Assembly (NCBI GenBank): GCA_945883885.1
Contig: CAMCYM010000059.1
Span: forward strand, 1 to 8,629
Source of the DNA: Chryseobacterium gleum
GTDB lineage: Bacteria > Bacteroidota > Bacteroidia > Flavobacteriales_D > Sanyastnellaceae
Direction of reading: 5' to 3'
Length of the DNA: 8,629 nt
Made by a program: the position numbers and the translations under genes
Shown: positions 1 to 7,316 of the stretch, piece after piece
Numbering within the stretch: the stretch's first letter is position 1
Layout: each line of letters starts with the position of its first letter
Notes under the pieces: model-generated
Told to the model about the DNA's origin: nothing
What the model saw: the letters and a program-made list of their open reading frames with translations, nothing else
The model's database searches: none

Positions 1-699
1 GGTGTGTGCTTCTGCACCCCGCGTAAGGTGGGCCGACATGGCGGTTGCCGCGCCGAACTCCGTCTTGTAGGTGGTATTTGCTACCAGTCCACGGCCCGCC
101 GCGGGAAACTCCTCTCCGTCCATCCGCCAGAACGCATCCTCCCAATTGCTGTCCTCGTTGCGCACGTTTCCATCCACAGCAGCCACAGCCCGCACCGTTG
201 CACCGTCCTCCGCAACCAACCGCATCCGCACAGCGGCGACGTCCGGTCGCGCCATGGAGCAAAACCGCTCGGCTTCGAGTCGGACCACCACCCCCGAAGA
301 CAATCGCACGCGCACCCGCCGGCTCAAAAGCCCGGTCTTCATGTCAAGAATGCGCTCAAATTCAAGCACTTCCGACGAAGCCAAATCGACCTCAACCCCG
401 TTCACCCACCACGCGATTTCAATCCAGTTCGTGGCATTCAACACCTTGGCGAAGTACTCGGGATAACCGTTCTTCCACCATCCCACCTTCGTCTTGTCCG
501 GGTAGTACACGCCTGCGAGGTAGCTTCCGCGCAAGTGGTCACCGGAGTAGGTTTCTTCGAAGTTTGCACGCTGTCCGAACCGCCCATTGCCGATGGCAAA
601 CAGCGATTCCGCACCGCGCACACTTTCCGGACGCCAGCCCCGTTCGATGACCTGCCAAGGGTGGACCTCCACCACCGGCGATGCCTTTCCTTCTGCCAT
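1..699 (-). CDS. Glycoside hydrolase family 65 maltose phosphorylase, N-terminal part (runs off left edge)
   Basis: Probable maltose phosphorylase: cytosolic phosphorolysis of maltose to glucose and beta-glucose-1-phosphate. Translating the minus strand from the ATG at 699 gives 233 codons with no stop before the window edge; the family is usually about 750-780 residues, so roughly the first 30% is present. What I see is the GH65 N-terminal beta-sandwich signature: ESLFAIGNGRFGQRANFEET (residues about 31-50), followed by YSGDHLRGSYLAGVYYPDKT and then VGWWKNGYPEYFAKVLNA. These closely resemble flavobacterial family 65 enzymes as I remember them. The catalytic (alpha/alpha)6 barrel with its general acid lies beyond the window, so substrate specificity (maltose versus trehalose, kojibiose or nigerose phosphorylase) is inferred from the N-terminus and from the neighbouring pgmB. 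The start is set by position: the ATG lies 2 bases after the pgmB stop. No Shine-Dalgarno sequence is seen, as is usual in Bacteroidota. Confidence 0.9.
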   Translation of the reverse strand, partial: MAEGKASPVVEVHPWQVIERGWRPESVRGAESLFAIGNGRFGQRANFEETYSGDHLRGSYLAGVYYPDKTKVGWWKNGYPEYFAKVLNATNWIEIAWWVNGVEVDLASSEVLEFERILDMKTGLLSRRVRVRLSSGVVVRLEAERFCSMARPDVAAVRMRLVAEDGATVRAVAAVDGNVRNEDSNWEDAFWRMDGEEFPAAGRGLVANTTYKTEFGAATAMSAHLTRGAEAHT

Positions 700-701
700 G
701 G

Positions 702-1358
702 TCAATGCAATGTTTCACACAAGGACGTCCACGTCCAGCCTGAAAATCCCGGAATCACCAGGGCTGCCTTGCCCAAGAACTCCGGCGCGCCGATGCCTAC
801 AGCCGTGAAGCCACCGGCAAGCGCCGCTTCGATGCCCGCGGGTGCGTCTTCGAAGACTACGCAGGCGTCCGGAGATACGCCCAAGGCACCTGCGCCGAAC
901 AAAAACACCTGCGGATCTGGCTTCGACAGCGTAATTCGGTTCCCGTCGATGACGGTAGAAAAGTGGTCCGACAAGCCGACTCGATCGAGGATAGATTCGG
1001 CATTCTTTGAGGAAGAACCGACGCCCAACTGCACGCCTGCCGTTGCCGCACTCGCCAGAAAATCCAAAACCCCGGGCAGAACATCCGTGGGAGACATCGC
1101 CGCGACGAGGTCCAAATACCGGGCATTCTTTGCATCCATCAGGCGCTGTTTCGTGACCGAATCGAGCTCCATGTGCCCGAGGCGCAGGATGAACTCGAGG
1201 CTGTCTACGCGCGAAACGCCCTTGAGATGTTCGTTGTCGGCTGCGGTGAACGGGATGCCCAGCGATTCTGCCAACTCGTGCCAGGCCTGAAAATGGAACC
1301 GCGCGGTGTCTACCAGAACACCGTCGAGGTCAAAGAGGCAGGCCTTGAACCGATTCAT
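702..1358 (-). CDS. pgmB: Beta-phosphoglucomutase, HAD superfamily
   Basis: Converts beta-D-glucose-1-phosphate to glucose-6-phosphate in the cytosol, through a beta-glucose-1,6-bisphosphate intermediate. The protein has 218 residues, the usual length. HAD motif I is FDLDGVLVDT, with nucleophile Asp10 and acid/base Asp12. The cap domain follows, with H22, W26 and the family motif LKGVSRVDSLE around Arg50, which in the Lactococcus enzyme contacts substrate phosphate. Motif II is VGSSSKNA (Ser115-Lys118), motif III Lys146 in LSKPDPQVF, and motif IV Glu170-Asp171 in VFEDAPAGIEAA, which binds Mg. LKGVSR together with SSSKNA separates it from generic phosphoglycolate phosphatases. The ATG at 1358 overlaps the stop of the upstream kinase (ATGA, 4 bases), suggesting translational coupling. 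The maltose phosphorylase that makes its substrate begins 2 bases downstream, the classic pairing for phosphorolytic maltose use. Confidence 0.95.
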   Translation of the reverse strand: MNRFKACLFDLDGVLVDTARFHFQAWHELAESLGIPFTAADNEHLKGVSRVDSLEFILRLGHMELDSVTKQRLMDAKNARYLDLVAAMSPTDVLPGVLDFLASAATAGVQLGVGSSSKNAESILDRVGLSDHFSTVIDGNRITLSKPDPQVFLFGAGALGVSPDACVVFEDAPAGIEAALAGGFTAVGIGAPEFLGKAALVIPGFSGWTWTSLCETLH

Positions 1359-2227
1359 CCCTGAACGGCGTGCGGAAGAATGAACTTGACGTGGTACTCT
1401 GCGAGCCCGTCGATGGGGCGCTTGATGATGCGGCCTACCCGCAATCCTTCGCGGTCACAGACGTGCCGGAGGACGTTTTGGAAGTGAAACGCCACCGATC
1501 CTACAAAATGGACCGGAACTTCACGGTGGTTCGGGAAGCACTTGACGTGCACATCTACAAAGGCCTGAAAGCCCTCCTCCAGCCACGAGATGACTTGGGT
1601 CCGCCCTTGGTGTTTGCCCAAGAAGGTCATGAAGCCGGCCAGAAACACGTTCGCGTTCGGTTCCGAATACACCTTGTGCAGCAAATCGTCTTTCGTGTAG
1701 CCGAAGGTGGCGACGAAATCTGCCGCGATTTCCGGGTCGAGCTTTTTGTACAAGAATGTGGAAATCAGCTTCTTACCAAACCAAGAACCGCTGGCTTCGT
1801 CCCCGAGAATGTAGGCCAGGGCCGGAACGACTTCGCTGACCTCCTTGCCGTCAAAGTAGCAGGAATTCGAACCGGTCCCGATGATGCACGTGATGGCGGA
1901 CTCACCGTCGAACGTGCTGTATGCGGCACCTTCCAAGTCGTGGCCGACATGGACTTGGGCAGCCGGATAGACGCGCTCGAGCCCCTCCTGGATGATTGCG
2001 CACAAGCCCGGCGAACTGCTGCCGGCACCGTAGAAATACACATGCTGAATCTCTGCCGCACAAGCAAGGGCGTCGGCAGACTCGCGCATCTTTTCCTCGA
2101 CGAGGTCCGACGTGTGGAAGAAGGGGTTGAATCCCATCGTGTGGAATTCGCGCTCCACCCGGCCGTGCTCGTCCATGCAGAGCCAGTCGCATTTCGTGGA
2201 GCCGCTATCGGCTATGAGAACTTTCAC
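1355..2227 (-). CDS. BadF/BadG/BcrA/BcrD-type sugar kinase (N-acetylglucosamine kinase-like)
   Basis: Predicted ATP-dependent sugar kinase of the ASKHA fold, 290 residues, close to the 280-300 usual for Bacteroidota BadF-type N-acetylglucosamine kinases. Visible motifs are phosphate-1 ADSGSTKCDW (residues 6-15), a conserved HDLEGAA with Asp97 as likely catalytic base, phosphate-2 CIIGTGSNSCYFDG (114-127), the LGDEASGSWFGKK block (141-153) and the adenosine motif FVGSVAFHF (241-249). I chose a GTG start at 2227, giving (f)MKVLIADSGST. The open frame extends upstream to an ATG at 2323, but that would add 32 residues unlike the family and overlap the gap coding region. With the GTG, the gene begins 10 bases after the gap stop. 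It ends in a 4-base overlap with pgmB. The annotated substrate would be N-acetylglucosamine, but the company of maltose phosphorylase and PgmB makes glucose an alternative. The sequence does not decide between them. Confidence 0.88.
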   Translation of the reverse strand: MKVLIADSGSTKCDWLCMDEHGRVEREFHTMGFNPFFHTSDLVEEKMRESADALACAAEIQHVYFYGAGSSSPGLCAIIQEGLERVYPAAQVHVGHDLEGAAYSTFDGESAITCIIGTGSNSCYFDGKEVSEVVPALAYILGDEASGSWFGKKLISTFLYKKLDPEIAADFVATFGYTKDDLLHKVYSEPNANVFLAGFMTFLGKHQGRTQVISWLEEGFQAFVDVHVKCFPNHREVPVHFVGSVAFHFQNVLRHVCDREGLRVGRIIKRPIDGLAEYHVKFILPHAVQG

Positions 2228-2237
2228 TGCAATCGGA

Positions 2238-4206
<1,969 letters not shown>

Positions 4207-4221
4207 CGTGCGTAGTGGCTC

Positions 4222-4243
4222 GGGGGCCGGTCGTTCGGCTCCC
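4222..4243. repeat. Imperfect inverted repeat in the pfkA leader/divergent region
   Basis: Arms gggggccg (4222-4229) and cggctccc (4236-4243) pair over 8 positions, 7 Watson-Crick plus one G-T wobble, around a 6-base loop. The repeat would fall in the untranslated leader of pfkA if transcription starts from the minus-strand -7 box. It could be an operator or an RNA hairpin. In such GC-rich DNA an imperfect palindrome of this size can also arise by chance. Confidence 0.3.
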
Positions 4244-4273
4244 CTCCGTCATCGGGCATTGCGATCCGGGCCG

Positions 4274-4281
4274 CGAAGGTA
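4274..4281 (-). promoter_or_regulatory. Candidate -7 promoter element for the pfkA operon
   Basis: On the minus strand the bases read TACCTTCG, matching the Bacteroidota -7 consensus TAnnTTTG at all defined positions but one (C for the third T). It lies 67 bases upstream of the pfkA ATG, which would give a leader of about 60 bases. No TTTG-like -33 element is visible at the expected 19-21 bases upstream, so the match is modest. Confidence 0.45.
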
Positions 4282-4313
4282 ACACGGGAATCGGGACCGG
4301 GGCATCTCCGGCG

Positions 4314-4321
4314 TATTTTCG
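4314..4321 (+). promoter_or_regulatory. Candidate -7 promoter element for the NUDIX regulator gene
   Basis: TATTTTCG matches TAnnTTTG except for one C. It lies 8 bases before the regulator ATG, so transcription from it would begin almost at the start codon, giving a near-leaderless message. No -33 TTTG is seen. This is the only AT-rich patch in the region, but the short distance makes the call weak. Confidence 0.3.
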
Positions 4322-4329
4322 GGCACCCC

Positions 4330-5025
4330 ATGGGACACCCTTCACTTGACATCTCGGTAGACTGCGTTGTTTTCGGATACGACGACGACGGCTTGAAGGT
4401 CCTGCTCATCGAACAACGCCCGAACAAGACCGGCAGCCCCACGTTCCGCGCGCTCCCCGGAGACCTCATCGGAAAGGACGAAGGCCTGGACGCTGCAGCC
4501 GGCCGGGTGCTGTTCGAGTTGACGCGGTTGCGGGACGTGTTTTTGCAGCAGTTTCATGCGTTCGGCGATCCCGAGCGGGTGCGGGACCTCAAAGACCAGC
4601 CGTGGCTTCTCTCCTACCGTGAACGCCCCGAAGTCCGGGTGGTAACGGTGGCCTTTTATGCCCTGGTGAGCCTGCACGAGCACCGACCTGAACCGGCTTC
4701 GTTCGCTGGCAGCGTCCACTGGGTCGATGTGCATGAGATTCCGGAACTCGCGTTTGACCACAACGCCATCGTCGAACGGGCGTTCGACACCCTCCGCGAC
4801 TCGTTAGACACCCACCGTGTGAGCTTCGAGTTGCTTCCGAAGAAGTTTACGCTCAGCCAACTGCAAGGCTTGTACGAAATCGTACTCAACAAGAAGTTCG
4901 ACAAGCGGAACTTCCGCAAAAACGTCAAGCGCATGTCCCACGTCGTTCCGCTCGATGAGAAGCAAACCGGCGTGTTGCACAAGCCTGCCCAGTTGTTTTC
5001 CTTCCAACCCGAAGACCGCGCATGA
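4330..5025 (+). CDS. NUDIX-domain transcriptional regulator with C-terminal winged helix (NrtR/AraR-like)
   Basis: Predicted DNA-binding regulator of 231 residues. Residues about 6-150 form a NUDIX domain starting SLDISVDCVVFGYDDDGLKV. Residues about 160-228 form the winged helix typical of NrtR-family regulators, with FELLPKKFTLSQLQGLYEIV (166-185), DKRNFRKNVKRM (191-202) and a final HKPAQLFSF. The NUDIX box (about 44-66) is degenerate. The canonical REUxEExG core reads RVLFELTR, so the first Glu of RE is Val60, the second Glu of EE is Leu64, and the Gly is Arg66; Glu51 and Glu63 remain. Loss of metal-binding glutamates suggests ligand sensing rather than hydrolysis. Known relatives respond to ADP-ribose (NrtR) or arabinose (Bacteroides AraR); the ligand here is unknown. 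It is divergent from pfkA-gap-kinase-pgmB-maltose phosphorylase and overlaps the next gene by 4 bases, so it probably controls one or both arms and itself. Confidence 0.9.
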   Translation: MGHPSLDISVDCVVFGYDDDGLKVLLIEQRPNKTGSPTFRALPGDLIGKDEGLDAAAGRVLFELTRLRDVFLQQFHAFGDPERVRDLKDQPWLLSYRERPEVRVVTVAFYALVSLHEHRPEPASFAGSVHWVDVHEIPELAFDHNAIVERAFDTLRDSLDTHRVSFELLPKKFTLSQLQGLYEIVLNKKFDKRNFRKNVKRMSHVVPLDEKQTGVLHKPAQLFSFQPEDRA

Positions 5026-7256
5026 AGGCGGGAAGTGTACTTGCAGGACTGCTCGTTCCAGCCAGCTTGCTGGGGCAGTTCATGGGGAATCCCGCGCCGA
5101 ATGCAGCTTTTCCACAGGACGAAGTGGCGGAAGTTCGGGTGACTTGCCCCGGGTTCGATTTGATTTTGCATCCGGACAGTGTCTGGTCGGATTATCTGCA
5201 TCCCGCCACGGTGGTGTGGACCACTGCGGCCGGGAGCGACACCCTGGAGCAGGTCGGGTTTCGGTTGCGCGGCAACACATCGAGGATGGCGGCAAAGAAG
5301 TCGTTCAAGCTGGACCTCAATGCCTTCGTGCCCGGTAGGCAATGGAATGGCCTGGAGAAAGTGAACTTGAACGGCGAGCACAACGACCCGTCGATGGTGC
5401 GGGCGCGCACGGTTTGGGACGTGTTCCGGGCGGCGGGGCTGCCGGCCCCGCGGACCGGACACGTCGCGCTGTATGTGAACAATGAATACCGCGGCGTATA
5501 CGTCCACGTCGAGCATGTAGACGAAGAATGGGTCCGCAAACGGTTTGCGGATGATGGGGGCAACCTGTGGAAATGCACCTACCCTGCAGACCTCACCTAC
5601 GCCGGGCCAGACGGCGAAGACTACACCTTCACCCCGCCGTGGAATGCGAACCAACGCGTCTATGCGCTGTCCACGAACCGGTCGGAGGACGACTACACGG
5701 CCCTGGCGCGGCTCGCCACGGTCTTGCACAGCGCCTCCGATGCCGAGCTCCCCTGCGCGCTGGAAGCCGTGTTCGACGTGCAACTCTACCTCCGCACCGC
5801 CGCGGCAGAGATCCTCTGCGGCCATTGGGACAATTACATCGGGAATAGGAACAACTACTACCTCTACGAACGGCCGAGCGATGGGCGAATCGCTTACCTC
5901 GCCTACGATGTCGACAACACCTTGGGCATCGAGTGGGGCGGAAACTGGGTCGAGGCAGACCCGTTCGCCTGGGCACCGACGGGCGATCGGCCGCTGTACA
6001 CGCGGTTGATGGGCATTCCGCGCTACCGGGAAGACTTCGCGTGGTACCTGCGCGCGCTGCTCGACGGGGCGTTCGCTCCGGGGAGCATCGGGCCGCTGGC
6101 GACGGAGACGCAGACGCTGATTGCACCGGCCGCGCTGAACGACCTGTTCCGGACGTACGATTACGGCTTCTCGTTCGTGGATTTTGGGGCTTCGGTGGAC
6201 GCGGCGTGGGGGGCGCATGTGCTGTGGGGCATCGGGGAGTATGCGGACGAGCGGGCTTTTCAGGCGGATGGCCAAATCGAAGCTGCACCCGACGCACCGC
6301 GGACCCTCCAGGCGTGGGCCGAGGCCCCCGTGCTCGATGGGGTGCTGCGGATGCGGGCCGAAGTCGGCGGTGCGGTGGAGGCGGTCTTTGCCGAGGTGGA
6401 CGGCGTGGCGGTGCCGTGTGTCGAGGGGGCACCGGGGGTTTGGGCGTGCGAGGCGGCTGTAGCGGCCCCGGCGGTTTTTGCCCGCGTGGTTGCAGAGTTT
6501 GCAGACGGCACCGTCCGGCACTCTCCGTGCGCCGCGGAGCGCGTTTGGGCGACCCCGGCGCCTGAGCCGGTCGCCCTCATCAACGAAGTCATGCCGCTGA
6601 ACAACAGCTACATCGCAGACCCGACCGCCCACTTCGGCGACTGGGTAGAGCTGTTCAACCCGGGCCCCGCACCGCGCTACCTCGGCAACACCTTTCTCAC
6701 GGACCGTCTGGATTTTCCTCGGAAATGGCGCCTCCCGAATGTGACGCTGAACGCGGGGGACCACCTGCTGCTGTGGTGCGACGACCGTCCAGAAGTCGGT
6801 CCGCTGCATGCCCCCTATGCGCTGGATGCCAGCGGGGAAGCACTCTACCTCCTTGCCGAAGAGCTGGGTGCGTGGCGGATCCACGACACGTATACATGGG
6901 GCCTGTCCTACCCGAATGCCTCGTGGGGCCGCGCAACGGACGGCGCAGCCGACTGGACGCTGTTCGCTGCAGGGGCCCTGCCTCCGACGCCTGACGGCCC
7001 GAACGGGGTCCCCGCGGCTGTCGCGGAGCTCGAGCGCGGCTGCGCGAGCACTTTCCCGAATCCCGTGGCCGCCGGCACCTCGATGGCGTGGCCCGGGCCG
7101 GGGCGCGTCGTGGCGGTGAACGGCACCGTGGTCGCAGAGAGCCACGGACCTGAACTCCGGTGGACACCAGGGCAACCGGGGCTCTACGTGGTGCAGTCGG
7201 CGGCCTGCCCGAAGGCGATTCGTACCCTCGTCGGGACCGGCGACGGACCGGGTTAG
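5022..7256 (+). CDS. Secreted CotH-kinase family protein with lamin-tail domain and likely T9SS sorting region
   Basis: The 744-residue protein starts with a signal peptide (MKAGSVLAGLLVPASLLGQ, cleavage probably near residue 18). Residues about 35-305 are a CotH kinase domain: GFRLRGNTSRMAAKKSFKLD (79-98), NLNGEHNDPSMVRARTVWDV (115-134), YVNNEYRGVYVHVEHVDEEW (151-170), HWDNYIGNRNNYYLY (268-282) and the metal-binding YDVDNTLG with Asp296 and Asp298. CotH proteins are atypical protein kinases, first described in Bacillus spore coats; the substrate here is unknown. Residues about 430-510 are an Ala/Val-rich probable beta-sandwich linker. Residues about 516-625 form a lamin-tail domain (ALINEVMPLNNSYIADPTAH, then GDWVELFNPG). 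The C-terminus (FPNPVAAGT from 678, then GLYVV) resembles a type A T9SS sorting domain, with a short extra tail. The ATG overlaps the regulator stop (ATGA), so translation is probably coupled. The expected location is outside the cell or on its surface. Confidence 0.88.
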   Translation: MKAGSVLAGLLVPASLLGQFMGNPAPNAAFPQDEVAEVRVTCPGFDLILHPDSVWSDYLHPATVVWTTAAGSDTLEQVGFRLRGNTSRMAAKKSFKLDLNAFVPGRQWNGLEKVNLNGEHNDPSMVRARTVWDVFRAAGLPAPRTGHVALYVNNEYRGVYVHVEHVDEEWVRKRFADDGGNLWKCTYPADLTYAGPDGEDYTFTPPWNANQRVYALSTNRSEDDYTALARLATVLHSASDAELPCALEAVFDVQLYLRTAAAEILCGHWDNYIGNRNNYYLYERPSDGRIAYLAYDVDNTLGIEWGGNWVEADPFAWAPTGDRPLYTRLMGIPRYREDFAWYLRALLDGAFAPGSIGPLATETQTLIAPAALNDLFRTYDYGFSFVDFGASVDAAWGAHVLWGIGEYADERAFQADGQIEAAPDAPRTLQAWAEAPVLDGVLRMRAEVGGAVEAVFAEVDGVAVPCVEGAPGVWACEAAVAAPAVFARVVAEFADGTVRHSPCAAERVWATPAPEPVALINEVMPLNNSYIADPTAHFGDWVELFNPGPAPRYLGNTFLTDRLDFPRKWRLPNVTLNAGDHLLLWCDDRPEVGPLHAPYALDASGEALYLLAEELGAWRIHDTYTWGLSYPNASWGRATDGAADWTLFAAGALPPTPDGPNGVPAAVAELERGCASTFPNPVAAGTSMAWPGPGRVVAVNGTVVAESHGPELRWTPGQPGLYVVQSAACPKAIRTLVGTGDGPG

Positions 7257-7271
7257 TGTACTTTGCACACT
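7255..7271. repeat. Imperfect palindrome after the CotH gene
   Basis: Arms agtgt (7255-7259) and acact (7267-7271) flank actttgc, with an inner c:g pair and one mismatched pair, making an imperfect 17-base palindrome. It begins inside the TAG stop of the CotH gene and lies 46 bases before the amylase ATG. It includes a TTTG that could serve as a -33 element. It is too weak and lacks the T-run for a convincing terminator; an operator for the amylase is possible. Confidence 0.35.
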
Positions 7272-7295
7272 CAGCAGGCGTCCGCCCTATCTTTC
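7262..7295 (+). promoter_or_regulatory. Candidate Bacteroidota promoter for the alpha-amylase gene
   Basis: TTTG at 7262-7265 is followed 22 bases later by TATCTTTC at 7288-7295, which matches the -7 consensus TAnnTTTG except for the last base. The spacing is slightly longer than the usual 19-21. Transcription would begin near 7302, leaving a leader of about 15 bases before the ATG at 7317. The TTTG lies within the imperfect palindrome, so a bound regulator there would block or modulate this promoter. The amylase may also be reached by read-through from the upstream pair. Confidence 0.45.
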
Positions 7296-7316
7296 CACCG
7301 ATTCAATTTCCTCCCC

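Larger units (their letters stand above)
4207..4329. promoter_or_regulatory. Divergent control region between pfkA operon and NUDIX regulator operon
   Basis: These 123 bases separate the ATG of pfkA (minus) from the ATG of the regulator gene (plus). No open reading frame of note, RNA gene or Shine-Dalgarno sequence is seen. The region must hold start signals for both arms unless there are distant promoters. It contains one near-consensus -7 box per strand and an imperfect inverted repeat, described separately. That it is also the regulator's operator region is inference from the layout. Confidence 0.75.

Noticed and set aside
4..1290. A 428-codon plus-strand open frame antisense to maltose phosphorylase and pgmB
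   Set aside because: The minus-strand products carry clear GH65 and HAD motifs, while this frame has low-complexity Arg/Pro/Ser composition and spans two real genes.
7200..7256. A possible rho-independent terminator at the end of the CotH gene
   Set aside because: The GC-rich stretch is coding, and no stable hairpin followed by a T-run is seen before the amylase.
4656..7268. An 870-codon open frame on the minus strand, antisense to the regulator and CotH genes
   Set aside because: It is Arg/Pro/His-rich with no recognisable domain and lies opposite a convincing CotH protein. Long antisense frames are expected in GC-rich coding DNA.
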